The notes: generated by a model not told the origin, from the letters alone. A DNA stretch of 64,000 bases from Paenibacillus xylanexedens (GCF_001908275.1 NZ_CP018620.1:2666001-2730000); one strand, 5' to 3'. Positions 24,126 to 33,036 are shown, counted from the stretch's first letter. Numbers and translations: made by a program.

Positions 24126-24836
24126 ATGTATCTTCGAAGTGTGGAACTCATGTCGGCCAAGATTGAGAATCGGAACCAATATCCTTTTGACATCCCCGCG
24201 ATCCGGTCCTTGGAACGATTGGAATTCACGAATAACGTTACTTTTTTTGTAGGTGAAAATGGTTCAGGGAAATCTACGCTGCTGGAAGGCATCGCTCATC
24301 AATGTGGATTCAATACCGCAGGGGGCGGCAGGAATAATACCTATGAGACACATGCTTCGGAATCCTCACTCGGGAATTATCTCAGGCTGGCATGGTTGCC
24401 CAAAATAACGAATGGCTTCTTCATGCGCTCTGAATCGTTCTATCAATTCGCATCACATGTCGATGAGATGCCGGCGTCGCTTCAATATTATGGCGGGCGT
24501 TCATTACATGAACAATCACATGGGGAGTCTTTTCTCAGTCTGTTCGTCAATCGCTTCAGTTCCAAAGGCATCTATCTGCTTGACGAGCCCGAAGCCGCTT
24601 TGTCTCCAGCTAGGCAGCTCTCCTTATTGCGTATCCTTCATGATCTGTCAGGCACTTCACAATTCATTATTGCGACGCATTCACCCATTTTGCTGGGATA
24701 TCCGGGGGCAGAGATTTTAAGTTTTGACGATAGCCATATTCAAGAGATAGCCTATGAGGAGACAGATCACTATCAGATTACCCGCAGCTTTCTGGAGAAC
24801 CGCGACCGGATGCTGAATGAATTATTTAAAGATTAA
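24126..24836 (+). CDS. AAA family ATPase (AAA_15/SMC-like predicted ATPase)
   Basis: 236 residues from the ATG at 24126, five bases after GGAGGA. Walker A is VGENGSGKST near residues 42-51. A signature-like segment SHGESF precedes Walker B IYLLDEPEAAL, followed by the switch histidine in ATHSPILL. This is the compact ABC-ATPase-like class of predicted ATPases (COG3910) that lack a transmembrane partner. Cellular role unknown; no nuclease or partner of a defence system is next to it. Confidence 0.83.
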   Translation: MYLRSVELMSAKIENRNQYPFDIPAIRSLERLEFTNNVTFFVGENGSGKSTLLEGIAHQCGFNTAGGGRNNTYETHASESSLGNYLRLAWLPKITNGFFMRSESFYQFASHVDEMPASLQYYGGRSLHEQSHGESFLSLFVNRFSSKGIYLLDEPEAALSPARQLSLLRILHDLSGTSQFIIATHSPILLGYPGAEILSFDDSHIQEIAYEETDHYQITRSFLENRDRMLNELFKD

Positions 24837-24902
24837 GTTCTCAGTTTAACAAGGGAAGTTACTCAACCATGGGCGTGAAATTTATTTATGAGGAGAGATT
24901 GG

Positions 24903-25392
24903 ATGAAAGTAGGTTTGCTGATTGTTGATATGCAGGAGAGTATTGTGCGGAAAAAGATGGACCAGACTTCGATAGACCATGCCTGTGAGTACATTAACCA
25001 TGTGGCTAATGTGCTGCGCTCGAATGATCATACGGTCGTTCACGTGCAGGATGTGGAGGGCATGGAGGAGGCAGTGTCAGATGAGTATCGCATCATACCC
25101 CGAGGTGGATGTGAATGAGAAGGATCTCACCGTTACCAAGGAAGCCTCCAATGCCTTCTGGCAGACCGATTTGGAGCAGGTGTTGAAGAGTCATGGAGTT
25201 GAATTGGTGATCATCGCCGGTTTTGCCGCAGAGGAATGTGTTCTATTCACCTACAACGGAGCGATGGAGCGAGGTTTCCGGCCGGTGATGTTGCAAAATG
25301 GAATTCTTAGCACACATCCCGAAGCAGTGACTTCAACGTACAGAGATCGCAATGTGATCTCATATCCTGTGGTTGATTATCTGATTCAATAA
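24903..25392 (+). pseudogene. Isochorismatase-like cysteine hydrolase, frameshifted
   Basis: The frame starting at 24903 (MKVGLLIVDMQES, catalytic Asp in VDMQ) runs to about 25098 and then stops early. The rest of the domain continues in the next frame: EVDVNEKDLTVTKEASNAF with the catalytic lysine region, then IIAGFAAEECV with the nucleophilic cysteine, to a stop at 25392. The switch coincides with a CCCC run in CATACCCCGAGG; one base fewer restores a full-length protein of about 160 residues. Either a recent pseudogene or a sequencing indel. Confidence 0.8.
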
Positions 25393-25424
25393 GTGTTGGC
25401 TACATGCCAGTGGAGGTGATGGTT

Positions 25425-25661
25425 ATGAACGTGCTTAACGTTGCTTTTGTCCTATTGATCTCATTGGCAGGAGTTGTTTTCGGTTTTCAGGGGTTGAAGA
25501 AAAAATCTCCAGTCATGATGTATATCAGTGTAATATTTATTTTCGTTCCTATACTTCTTTTCATGGATTGGTTGACGTTCTTACCTTTTATCGCTCCCGC
25601 AGCGCTTGCCAGTGGATATCTGGTGAAAAATAAAGACAAGACCAATAATCGGACTCTTTAG
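25425..25661 (+). CDS. Small hydrophobic membrane protein
   Basis: 78 residues with three short hydrophobic segments (about 3-22, 28-48, 50-68) and a charged tail (KNKDKTNN). The start at 25425 lies 4 bases after GGAGGTGAT, one of the best ribosome sites in this stretch. The terminator overlaps its stop codon. Function unknown. Confidence 0.6.
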   Translation: MNVLNVAFVLLISLAGVVFGFQGLKKKSPVMMYISVIFIFVPILLFMDWLTFLPFIAPAALASGYLVKNKDKTNNRTL

Positions 25662-25675
25662 GGAGTCTTTTTTTG
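25651..25675 (+). terminator. Compact terminator overlapping a stop codon
   Basis: GGACTC pairs with GAGTCT around TTTAGG, followed by TTTTTTT. The TAG stop of the small membrane protein lies in the loop. Confidence 0.8.
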
Positions 25676-25852
25676 TCCAAATGTTCATGTCCACTGTGAA
25701 AGTAAGGTTACTCCATGGTTTAAACCAAACTTTGCCTATATCTGCTGTGGTTGAAAGAATATATTGAGAACAGGGCACAGCAAACTCGTTGTGGAGATCG
25801 GTAATGTCATGTATGGACCACTAGCCAACTCATTAACTAAGGGAGATGTGCA

Positions 25853-26374
25853 ATGAAGATGAATGTACAAATTACGAGTATTTTGGCAGAACAAAAGGAA
25901 TTGTTCCTCAACCTGTACAACTTGTACTTATATGATCTGTCCGAATTTTCTGGCGAGGATCTACTTGAAGAGGGGAAATATGATCCAACGAACACCTATC
26001 TATATCTGGAACGCGATGAATTACATCCGTTTTTGATTCAGTATGAAGGAAAGGTTATTGGATTCGTACTGGTCTGCTCCCCTCCATATGTGCCGGAAGG
26101 TGTGGATTATACCGTGCAAGAGCTGTTCCTGGTCAAAAAATATCGCGGACAGGGGCTGGCAGCCCAAGCGATTGACTTGGTTTTTGCTCAATTTGAGGGT
26201 ACATTTAAAGTGGAACAGCTTGCTAATAATGCGGCAGCAATTTCGTTCTGGAAAAAATATTATGAGCAACATCAGATTGAATATACTGAGTCTGCATATA
26301 ACATTGAAATTGACAATATCGCTGGCAGCCACCGAATTTTGTCTCAGACTTTTGTGCGTGAAAGAGAGACATAA
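25853..26374 (+). CDS. GNAT acetyltransferase
   Basis: 173 residues. The acetyl-CoA pyrophosphate loop is visible as YRGQGLAAQA, preceded by the beta-4 strand VQELFLVKK. The C-terminal region has FWKKYYE. The ATG follows AAGGGAGATG. Substrate unknown. Confidence 0.82.
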   Translation: MKMNVQITSILAEQKELFLNLYNLYLYDLSEFSGEDLLEEGKYDPTNTYLYLERDELHPFLIQYEGKVIGFVLVCSPPYVPEGVDYTVQELFLVKKYRGQGLAAQAIDLVFAQFEGTFKVEQLANNAAAISFWKKYYEQHQIEYTESAYNIEIDNIAGSHRILSQTFVRERET

Positions 26375-26398
26375 TATTTAAATTAGAAGGTGATTAGT

Positions 26399-26809
26399 AT
26401 GTTCATTATCGTAGCAACCAAGGGGAGTTTGAAGTGGGTCTCAGGTGTATTTCAGGCAGAAGATGTAGCTAGACAGTACATGGATCTCATACCCGAGGAG
26501 CTTAAGGGATACCAGAAATTCATTCAGATAGAGAATATCACATATCCATTTTATATTATAGAGCGTCAGGATTCTCCATTTAGGTTTCTTGGTAAAGATG
26601 AAGTGATTTCACTTTTTGATAAAACAGAAGTGTCAGAGGATGAAGATGAGGTGCACTTCAATATCTACACGATTGATTCAGATTATAGATCGAACAAACC
26701 TGGAACAGATTATATGGGAGCACTGAGGCATGATCATGTGACCAATGAATCTATAGAGATGTACCGTGAAGAAGGAACAGCTTTTCTGAGTGAACGAAGG
26801 ATTTTTTGA
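26399..26809 (+). CDS. Hypothetical protein
   Basis: 136 residues from the ATG at 26399, which is preceded by AGAAGGTGAT. Acidic soluble protein with a predicted beta-alpha pattern at the start (FIIVATKGSLKWVSGVF) and an acidic segment SEDEDEVHFN. No recognised domain, signal peptide or membrane segment. It has its own terminator downstream. Confidence 0.55.
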   Translation: MFIIVATKGSLKWVSGVFQAEDVARQYMDLIPEELKGYQKFIQIENITYPFYIIERQDSPFRFLGKDEVISLFDKTEVSEDEDEVHFNIYTIDSDYRSNKPGTDYMGALRHDHVTNESIEMYREEGTAFLSERRIF

Positions 26810-26828
26810 ATGTAAGGAAGATTTTATC

Positions 26829-26880
26829 ACGGTCCTATTTTGCTTCTCCTGCGTTGGGAAGTTGGATAGGATCTTTTTTG
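26829..26880 (+). terminator. Rho-independent terminator
   Basis: GGTCCTAT pairs with ATAGGATC across a loop that contains an inner CTTCTC/GGGAAG pairing, followed by TTTTTT. Confidence 0.75.
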
Positions 26881-26960
26881 ATTTCCATTTACCAATACAT
26901 GGGTTATGATGAATTAAGAGGAGTCTATGGGAGTGGCATGTAAGGGGGAAGTACGTAGAT

Positions 26961-27443
26961 ATGCCAAAGCATCATTTTGTTATCGAAAACAAATCGCAAG
27001 TAGACGGGAATATTCATACTTCCTACTCATGGGATTCACATGGAATGATACATAAAAGTGGATTAACCACAGAGAATCATGCGACCTTGGAAGACGAATT
27101 CATTGCGTACATCTATGATTCCCTTTGCTGGTTGGATACATGGAATCCATCTACCTGTATGAGATGTAGTGGGCTGAACAACTATGGAATAACCGTGATT
27201 GAAGAGCAGAGTGTTTTGTTGAAGTTTCATCAACTGATTCAGGCCTGGATTGATCTATTCAGCCATGCGACGGATCCGATTGTTCTAACAGGGAATTACG
27301 GTTTTGATGGAGAAGAACAGAAGGGCTGTTACGAGAAACTCGTGTACAACAAAGTTGAATTAATCAACGAATTACATAAGCTTGCGAACATGGCAAAGTA
27401 TGCTGAGGTAAATGGGAAATGCATTGTGCATTTTGGTATATAA
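26961..27443 (+). CDS. Hypothetical protein, cysteine-containing
   Basis: 160 residues, no transmembrane segment. Four cysteines lie at about residues 56, 66, 69 and 129; the middle pair (CMRCSG) suggests a possible metal or disulphide site. The aromatic-rich stretch SLCWLDTWNPSTCMRCSGL is distinctive, but I cannot assign a family. ATG after AAGGGGGAAG. Confidence 0.55.
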   Translation: MPKHHFVIENKSQVDGNIHTSYSWDSHGMIHKSGLTTENHATLEDEFIAYIYDSLCWLDTWNPSTCMRCSGLNNYGITVIEEQSVLLKFHQLIQAWIDLFSHATDPIVLTGNYGFDGEEQKGCYEKLVYNKVELINELHKLANMAKYAEVNGKCIVHFGI

Positions 27444-27512
27444 ATCATTAGGAAAGTTTCCTGATTAAAATTGTGAACTGTTGAAGTAATCCAACAGAGA
27501 GGAGCAAGAATA

Positions 27513-27977
27513 ATGACTAGTCGTATTGTAGTTACGGGTGGAGCTATTATTCGAGATCATATGGGGAGAGTTCTGCTGCAAAAGAGATCAGATTATGAAG
27601 ATTGGGGATTACCCGGTGGTGGTATGGAGCCAGGTGAACGAATCGAAGAAACCATGATTAGAGAAGTAAAAGAGGAAACAGGGCTTGAGGTGAGTTCTTA
27701 TGAATTGGCCTCCATATACACGGGCGAGAGGATGCACTATACGTATCCGGATGGAAATGAAGTAGTATTTGTAATGTTTTTATTTGACGTTATTGCGGAA
27801 TTGGAAGGAAAACTATGTGATGATCAGGTAACTCTTTTATTTGAAGATGAACAAAAGGAGTCATTACAGCTTGTTTTTAAAAGACTGGATGAGATTGATA
27901 TTTCCACAATTAACAATGTGCAGAAGCCTATATTCGTAGACTTGAAGCAAGGAGAGTCTAAATTGCTACGCGAGTGA
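27513..27977 (+). CDS. Nudix hydrolase
   Basis: 154 residues. Canonical Nudix box in PGGGMEPGERIEET followed by REVKEETGL; upstream LLQKRSDYEDWGLPGG is typical of ADP-ribose or nucleotide-sugar hydrolases, but specificity is not readable. Resembles the Nudix proteins at 3609 and 40054 in overall length and layout. ATG after GAGAGGAGC. Confidence 0.87.
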   Translation: MTSRIVVTGGAIIRDHMGRVLLQKRSDYEDWGLPGGGMEPGERIEETMIREVKEETGLEVSSYELASIYTGERMHYTYPDGNEVVFVMFLFDVIAELEGKLCDDQVTLLFEDEQKESLQLVFKRLDEIDISTINNVQKPIFVDLKQGESKLLRE

Positions 27978-28019
27978 AAGCGTTGATAGAGTAGCTCAAA
28001 ATGAATAGAGGTTAGATTG

Positions 28020-28397
28020 ATGAAAAACATGGAATTAATTCAACCTTTTATTCCAGCATTTTCTGTTCAAAATTTGGAGTGGGTTGCTGGGTTGAATCTG
28101 TATATAAAACAAGACAAATATTATGAAAATATTTCGATAGCAGATATTACATTTTTGATAAAATTCTCCAATGTTACATATGAATTATTTTTTAGATTCA
28201 CTAATATTGAAAGTTTTCATTATAAGCCTCATGGTGTTCTAGTTCAGATAAGTGGGTTTAATATTAAAGATCTGAAAGACCACGGATATCATCCGATGAA
28301 ATATTACGTTGAAGACTATGAGGACGGAATATTAGGATTTTATTGTGAGGATATTGAATTGATACATGTGCAAGAGAGTGAGCACTTAGCTTTGTAA
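28020..28397 (+). CDS. Hypothetical protein
   Basis: 125 residues, AT-rich compared with its neighbours. Predicted largely beta (repeated hydrophobic-aromatic alternation such as VTYELFFRFTNIESFHYK), no signal peptide or transmembrane helix. Not recognised. The ribosome site is weak (GAGGTT), and a TTG one codon earlier is an alternative start. Confidence 0.5.
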   Translation: MKNMELIQPFIPAFSVQNLEWVAGLNLYIKQDKYYENISIADITFLIKFSNVTYELFFRFTNIESFHYKPHGVLVQISGFNIKDLKDHGYHPMKYYVEDYEDGILGFYCEDIELIHVQESEHLAL

Positions 28398-28447
28398 ATC
28401 ATAGAACATCATAGTTGAGCCTTTTAATAAAGAAAGGAGTTTTTATA

Positions 28448-29099
28448 TTGCCTTGGCCGATGGTACATTTTGCAATTGCATCCGAGTTGATATCCGAGCC
28501 ATCCCCTGAATTGTTATTGGGAAGCCTCGCTCCAGATTCCATCCATGTAAGAACTAATCTTCGTACCGAAAAGGCAAAAACCCACCTCATGCCAGAGGCA
28601 GGAAGATTTGCAACAGACGAAGAACTTAAAGACTTTTTTGAAACCCAAAAGAAGTTAGCTTATAGTGATCCCAAATTCATGCAATATCTGTGCGGTTACA
28701 TAGCCCATCTATACGGATCGCGTGTGGACATTCGATATTTATCCTGCATATGAAGTTCATCCCAATGGAAGAAGCGTGTATACACAGGATGTCACGAAGC
28801 TGGAGTTTATGATTTTACGGAATTGGAACAAGGCCAACGATTGGTTAAGTGAGCTGAAAGAGGGTAGAGCATTTGATTTAGGTGGATTGCTGGAATCTGA
28901 GGTGTATCAGTATAGGGGAGAGAAACTGGCGTTTTTAGCTGACCCTGACAACGAACCTTTGGGTGATTTAAATATATCCATGGAAGCTATGGAAGAGTTC
29001 ATACATAAAACGGCGTTAGCGCTAAAAGAATTGTATACAAAATGGAATGTGTATACAGATTTACATGAAAGGAGACCCTATCATGCAAAAAAACAATAA
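28448..29099 (+). pseudogene. Zinc-dependent phospholipase C-like protein, frameshifted
   Basis: The frame from the TTG at 28448 (MPWPMVHFAIASEL, good AAAGGAG) runs through GSLAPDSIH to CGYIAHLY, then at about 28713 the homologous sequence continues in another frame as TDRVWTFDIYPAYEVHPN to the stop at 29099. Loss of one AC from an ACAC run (or gain of one base) explains it. The intact paralogue at 42206 has the equivalent RGYFMHVLTDYYW. The family (PF00882-like) binds zinc through histidines and aspartates. Broken gene or sequencing indel. Confidence 0.78.
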
Positions 29100-29227
29100 T
29101 AGAACTATCTGATTTGATGAAGAAGTATCCCAAGAGTGCAGCATTTTTATTATCTATCGTTGTGTTAAATTTGGTTTATACCTTTGGCAGGGATATCGGG
29201 GTGTGGCTTTACCACCTGACTCAGTAG
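29083..29227 (+). pseudogene. Small membrane protein gene interrupted at an A7 run
   Basis: GAAAGGAG with ideal spacing precedes ATG at 29083, but that frame stops after nine codons. If the A7 run at 29087-29093 had six A residues, it would read MQKTIIELSDLMKKYPKSAA and continue as a single-helix membrane protein of about 47 residues to the TAG at 29225-29227. An internal ATG at 29117 could still express a shorter form. The homopolymer suggests an indel. Confidence 0.5.
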
Positions 29228-29260
29228 AAGATAATTGTAATGAAAGGAGAGGGTCTGGAA

Positions 29261-29743
29261 ATGGAAAACTCAATTCGGTTGGCTCTTTATCACGAGCAAT
29301 ATGACCAAGATTTGGATGATTTCACTCTAAGAGGAGATCAGCTTCAGTTTACAGCAATGCCTGCGGATGTGATTGATGAAGCTATTCAAAATCCGGACAA
29401 AGACCCGATGGTTATCCTTCATGAAGAGAAACCTGTTGGATTCTTTATATTACATAAAAATTCTGAATACGTTGAAGATAAAGATGCATCTCATACCATA
29501 CTGATACGCGCTCTATCCATTTCGATGGAACACCAAGGAAACGGGTATGCGAAAGCAGCAATGAAGGCATTGCCTGAATTCGTTCTCCAGCTCTATCGGG
29601 AGATTGATGAGATTATTTTGGCGGTAAATGAAAGAAATATTGCGGCACAGCAGTTATATCTGAAATTAGGTTTTCTCGACAGAGGCGTTCGAAAGATGGG
29701 CATCCATGGTCAGCAATTAATCTTGCATAATAGAATCACATAA
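29261..29743 (+). CDS. GNAT acetyltransferase
   Basis: 160 residues from the ATG at 29261, after AAGGAGAGG. Motif A is ISMEHQGNGYAKAAM, with the acetyl-CoA-binding QGNGYA loop; motif B follows as VNERNIAAQQLYLKLGF. EKPVGFFILHK is the usual beta-2/beta-3 segment. Substrate unknown. Confidence 0.83.
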   Translation: MENSIRLALYHEQYDQDLDDFTLRGDQLQFTAMPADVIDEAIQNPDKDPMVILHEEKPVGFFILHKNSEYVEDKDASHTILIRALSISMEHQGNGYAKAAMKALPEFVLQLYREIDEIILAVNERNIAAQQLYLKLGFLDRGVRKMGIHGQQLILHNRIT

Positions 29744-29755
29744 AGGAGGAGTGAC

Positions 29756-30259
29756 TTGCCGAATATATATAAAGGAAGATATTCAGCTAAGATTGAGGGA
29801 GAATTTGTTGTTTTTATCATTGGAATGAGGATCAATCGTCTGTGGGCTATACATAAATGGTTGCCTGTCTTTAAGTCCATGGGCCCGATGATTAAAGAAC
29901 TCTATATGAATCCGGAAACCGGATTTCTGAGTACAGAGTATTTTATAAGCTGGCGTGGGGTGACACTACTCCAATACTGGCGCTCTTACGATGAATTGGA
30001 GAGATACGCACGGGGCGGATTACACTTGGAAGCTTGGAAAAAATTCAACCGATCCATTGGTACTGACGGAACAGTAGGGATCTATCATGAAACATACAAA
30101 GCGCAGTCAGGTTCCTTCGAGACCATATACGCCAACATGCCCAAATTCGGATTAGCTAAAGCGTCTGAACATGTGCCTTCGACAGGGAAGATGGAGACAT
30201 CCAGACGCAGAATGGGCGGAGAGAATGACCCGGCAGTGGAACCAGCAGACAATCCTTAA
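29756..30259 (+). CDS. DUF4188 family protein
   Basis: 167 residues, TTG start after AAGGAGGAGTG. The pattern IGMRINRLWAIHKWLPVF, then LSTEYFISWRGVTLLQYWRS and HLEAWKKFNR, then VGIYHETY is characteristic of DUF4188, a family in the dimeric alpha-beta barrel group related to heme/monooxygenase-like proteins. Biochemical role not established. Twelve bases after the GNAT gene, probably co-transcribed. Confidence 0.8.
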   Translation: MPNIYKGRYSAKIEGEFVVFIIGMRINRLWAIHKWLPVFKSMGPMIKELYMNPETGFLSTEYFISWRGVTLLQYWRSYDELERYARGGLHLEAWKKFNRSIGTDGTVGIYHETYKAQSGSFETIYANMPKFGLAKASEHVPSTGKMETSRRRMGGENDPAVEPADNP

Positions 30260-30284
30260 AGTGGTGACAAGAAAGGAGCATGTT

Positions 30285-30785
30285 ATGAAGGCTAAACTTC
30301 GACCAGAAGATATATATTCAAAGCAACTTAGCTGGCTGTGTATTGAACCGATGCTTGTTTCGGTACGGGGCAGAGATATGGCAACCAAAACAGAGATATA
30401 CCGCAAGTTACACGAAGGGCAACAAGCTTTATTTCTGTTCTATTCCTATCATAATCACACGAAGAGTCTGGCAGAATTTTATTGGTTTTCGGCATATAAC
30501 ATCATTGAGATCAAGAGTTGGAATGGAATTAAAAATGGGATGCACTTTTTTCATTTAGATGAGATGGTGAATGTACTGGGACAGATTGAATGCCTGATTA
30601 CGGACAAAAACAGAGTGGGTGAAGAGTGGCGTGAGGTGTTAGCAACGGATCTGGATAAGGACCCGATCTTGCTTCAGAGAACAGAGGGATTATATGCGAC
30701 CTATCAGACCGTGGCGCAAGCAGCTATTGCACACATGAACGAGATAATCCTGCAAAATCAGGAGATGTATCTGGAGGTTGAATAA
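30285..30785 (+). CDS. Hypothetical protein
   Basis: 166 residues from ATG 30285 (AAAGGAG upstream); the frame is open further back into the DUF4188 gene, but without a start signal. Mixed alpha/beta, soluble, with FLFYSYHNHTKSLAEFYWFS and a helical C terminus. No family recognised. It probably ends the operon, given the terminator that follows. Confidence 0.55.
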   Translation: MKAKLRPEDIYSKQLSWLCIEPMLVSVRGRDMATKTEIYRKLHEGQQALFLFYSYHNHTKSLAEFYWFSAYNIIEIKSWNGIKNGMHFFHLDEMVNVLGQIECLITDKNRVGEEWREVLATDLDKDPILLQRTEGLYATYQTVAQAAIAHMNEIILQNQEMYLEVE

Positions 30786-30810
30786 GGCTAATATCAAAAT
30801 AGATGCATAG

Positions 30811-30842
30811 AGGGCTACTCATGAGTGAGTAGTTCTTTTTAT
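30811..30842 (+). terminator. Rho-independent terminator
   Basis: CTACTC pairs with GAGTAG around a short ATGAGT loop, followed by TTCTTTTT. It closes the GNAT-DUF4188-hypothetical unit. Confidence 0.75.
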
Positions 30843-30961
30843 TATGTACGAGAAGAAAACTCGTGCTGCACATCATCGCTTTTTATTTTTATGCTAGAAT
30901 GGATAGCAGGAAAAGAGCGGAAGAATTAAATAACATTCTCAAGTAGGTAAGGGGAACAATT

Positions 30962-31360
30962 ATGAACGAGGAAGAACTGTTGCAGTTGTACGGATTGGAA
31001 CCTGATGAGGTAAACCGGGAGGCCATCCGACAACTGCTTCACCAAGAGATGGAGAACCGAAACTTAGAGGATAACGAAGTTCTGAAACTGTTGTGCATCA
31101 TGTTATTCTGTATTGGAAATGTAGAGGACACTGAACTGATCTGGCAGGCCAAACAAAAGAATCAGGATACGGGCAGTTATATTGATGTGCAGTTATTATG
31201 TGGTGCGGGATATGAGCGGACCTTATTTTATCTAGAAAATATGGACGGGGGGCAGGCACATGAGGAGTTGCTTTACCTTAAACAGTGCGAGCCGTATGAT
31301 TTTGTTGATTTCTCCAAAGTGCATTGGGTCTCGGACTATAAACGATATTACGGTGTTTAA
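30962..31360 (+). CDS. Hypothetical protein
   Basis: 132 residues, acidic and helical, ending VHWVSDYKRYYGV. It looks like a small all-alpha cytosolic protein (EEELLQLYGLEPDEVNREAI opening). An extended -10 sequence TGCTAGAAT about 70 bases upstream is a plausible promoter. Ribosome site AAGGGGA. Family unknown; size and isolation would suit an immunity or adaptor protein, but nothing proves it. Confidence 0.55.
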   Translation: MNEEELLQLYGLEPDEVNREAIRQLLHQEMENRNLEDNEVLKLLCIMLFCIGNVEDTELIWQAKQKNQDTGSYIDVQLLCGAGYERTLFYLENMDGGQAHEELLYLKQCEPYDFVDFSKVHWVSDYKRYYGV

Positions 31361-31437
31361 TATACGATCATATGGGATGAGATGATTCATAGGCAGGGGA
31401 TAAACGAGCTAGCAGACATACTGGAAGGAGGGGTACT

Positions 31438-31830
31438 ATGCAAAGTTTGCATGACAACATCATATTAAGCTACGAAGTTGATTTAGAGAACAAAAGAATC
31501 AGGATGCGCACTTGTTCGAGTCATGATGTACCGAAAAATATGGATGTCTTATTCTCTGATGTAATGGCCCATGCGTTCGATACACCGCTGCATGGCAGCA
31601 TTATTTTGGATCTGGATGATTGGGATATAGAGCATTTTATCCCTTATAATCGCGAGTTGTTAGAATCGGGGATGGGTCAGGGGTGGCCTGTCAGTTATAA
31701 TTCCTATGACGAATTGCAAATCCGGCTGATCGAGGAGAAATACAAGTATATGGTGATCTCATCCTCGTATGGATTGAGTGGTTGGGTTTTGGCAAAGAAC
31801 GTAGAGATTTCTGTTCAAGAAACGGGGTGA
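31438..31830 (+). CDS. Hypothetical protein
   Basis: 130 residues with an excellent GGAAGGAGGGG ribosome site. The sequence starts with a beta-rich region (IILSYEVDLENKRIRMRT) and has FSDVMAHAFDTPLHGSIILD, reminiscent of small immunity-like or DUF families. No catalytic or membrane features. It is followed within 6 bases by the next gene. Confidence 0.58.
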   Translation: MQSLHDNIILSYEVDLENKRIRMRTCSSHDVPKNMDVLFSDVMAHAFDTPLHGSIILDLDDWDIEHFIPYNRELLESGMGQGWPVSYNSYDELQIRLIEEKYKYMVISSSYGLSGWVLAKNVEISVQETG

Positions 31831-31835
31831 ACGGG

Positions 31836-32183
31836 ATGGAGCGTGAGAACACGCAGCATGGTATCAAGAGGGGTGCAGGACTTGGAACGGGCATTATTGT
31901 GCTTGTTGTTTTGTTCGTTATTCTAGTAATGACCAATCCAAACGAAGAAGATTTTGTTGCATGGCTCGTAAGTGAACATGACATCCATTCTTCGTATGAT
32001 GTGATTGAAGGCAGGACGTTTACGCAGACGATCAACAGTGAGGAAAAGAAACTTCATTATACAAGTGGACATATACGGCATATGGGGATCTTTTCAACAT
32101 ATGATTACCATTTTACGGACAATGAAGAAAAAGAGATCCAGATTGAAGCGATCGGCATAATGAATATGCTATTTAATAGATAG
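31836..32183 (+). CDS. Membrane-anchored protein, possibly DUF4359-like
   Basis: 115 residues from ATG 31836. One transmembrane helix (about 17-36) is followed by MTNPNEEDFVAWL, which resembles the opening of DUF4359 proteins, then an extracytoplasmic domain of about 75 residues. The DUF assignment is from memory and tentative. Probably co-transcribed with the preceding gene and ended by the strong hairpin downstream. Confidence 0.6.
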   Translation: MERENTQHGIKRGAGLGTGIIVLVVLFVILVMTNPNEEDFVAWLVSEHDIHSSYDVIEGRTFTQTINSEEKKLHYTSGHIRHMGIFSTYDYHFTDNEEKEIQIEAIGIMNMLFNR

Positions 32184-32231
32184 CTAGATTGATTGTGGAC
32201 AGTTACAAAAGTTGAGTGAAAGTTCTGCTGA

Positions 32232-32281
32232 TAACCACGCTCTTTGCATGATGTAACTCTTGCAGAGAAGCGTGGTTTTTG
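32232..32281 (+). terminator. Strong rho-independent terminator
   Basis: AACCACGCTCTTTGCA pairs with TGCAGAGAAGCGTGGTT, followed by TTTT. The remaining bases up to the lipoprotein gene at 32459 contain no gene that I can support. Confidence 0.83.
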
Positions 32282-32458
32282 CGTGTAATGTGATAGAAAC
32301 AGAGATGGTTTACTTCGTTTATTCGCAAATTCCACATTATGGGTTATGATGTACCTTGAGAGAAAATTTTACATACATAGGAAGTCTTCATTTTAAATAA
32401 AAGGCATTTAAGGTTTTTACTAGGGGAGTATTATCCATGATTGAATGGAGGACTGACT

Positions 32459-32968
32459 ATGACCAAGTTAAACGTAGTTTCATTATTATTTCTACTTCTG
32501 GTGGCCTGTCAGAACAAGGGAAACACTGACGATGCACAGCAATTAATAGACTCCTCACCCTTAAATGTCACAGAAAAAGAGACACAACAGGATGAAGAAA
32601 TATCGACATCCCAGGAGACGGAAGACATCCCACCAGAGTACCTCGATGAAACAAACTATACCGGTGACAAATTGGAAATCGTCAAACTTATGAATGCACG
32701 TATACGTTATTTATACGAAAAGGATGAAAAAGCATATATGAGTTTGATTGATCCTAAATCTCCTATATCGGGCATGGGAAGATACAAAGTTCTCAAGGTT
32801 ACTTCCATGAGCGACATAACTATACAGGAGCAAAGGAAGCTCTATCAGGCAGTGGTGATAGTTAACGAGTTAAATGAGAACGACGAAGAGTATAGCAATA
32901 CGATGGTGTTTTGGAAAAAGAAAGAAGATGGCGATTCTGCGCAATGGGTTATTGCAGATATTGATTAA
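32459..32968 (+). CDS. Putative lipoprotein
   Basis: 169 residues from ATG 32459 (TGGAGGA upstream). Signal peptide with lipobox LLVAC before residue 17-18, so it would be lipidated and held on the outer face of the membrane. An acidic low-complexity linker follows, then a compact domain of ~100 residues (DKLEIVKLMNARIRYLYEKDEKAYM...) resembling NTF2-like folds. Function unknown. Confidence 0.7.
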   Translation: MTKLNVVSLLFLLLVACQNKGNTDDAQQLIDSSPLNVTEKETQQDEEISTSQETEDIPPEYLDETNYTGDKLEIVKLMNARIRYLYEKDEKAYMSLIDPKSPISGMGRYKVLKVTSMSDITIQEQRKLYQAVVIVNELNENDEEYSNTMVFWKKKEDGDSAQWVIADID

Positions 32969-33036
32969 TAGCATCGTGTCTGACACATGGAAGATCTATA
33001 TCTTCACATTCACAGAACATAAAGGATGATGTAATA

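Noticed and set aside
24126..24836. AAA ATPase as part of a defence system (for example a Septu- or OLD-like pair)
   Set aside because: No nuclease, reverse transcriptase or toxin gene is adjacent; the neighbours are a truncated DUF962 gene and an isochorismatase-like pseudogene.
25676..25852. MerR-type operator suggested by the GGTTTAAACC palindrome near 25716
   Set aside because: The palindrome lacks the 19-20 base spacer promoter layout of MerR targets, and the downstream gene is a plain GNAT.
29083..29115. Programmed frameshift at A AAA AAC
   Set aside because: The heptamer looks like a -1 slippery site, but continuing the membrane protein frame needs a +1 shift, and the -1 frame stops at once. 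An indel is the simpler explanation.
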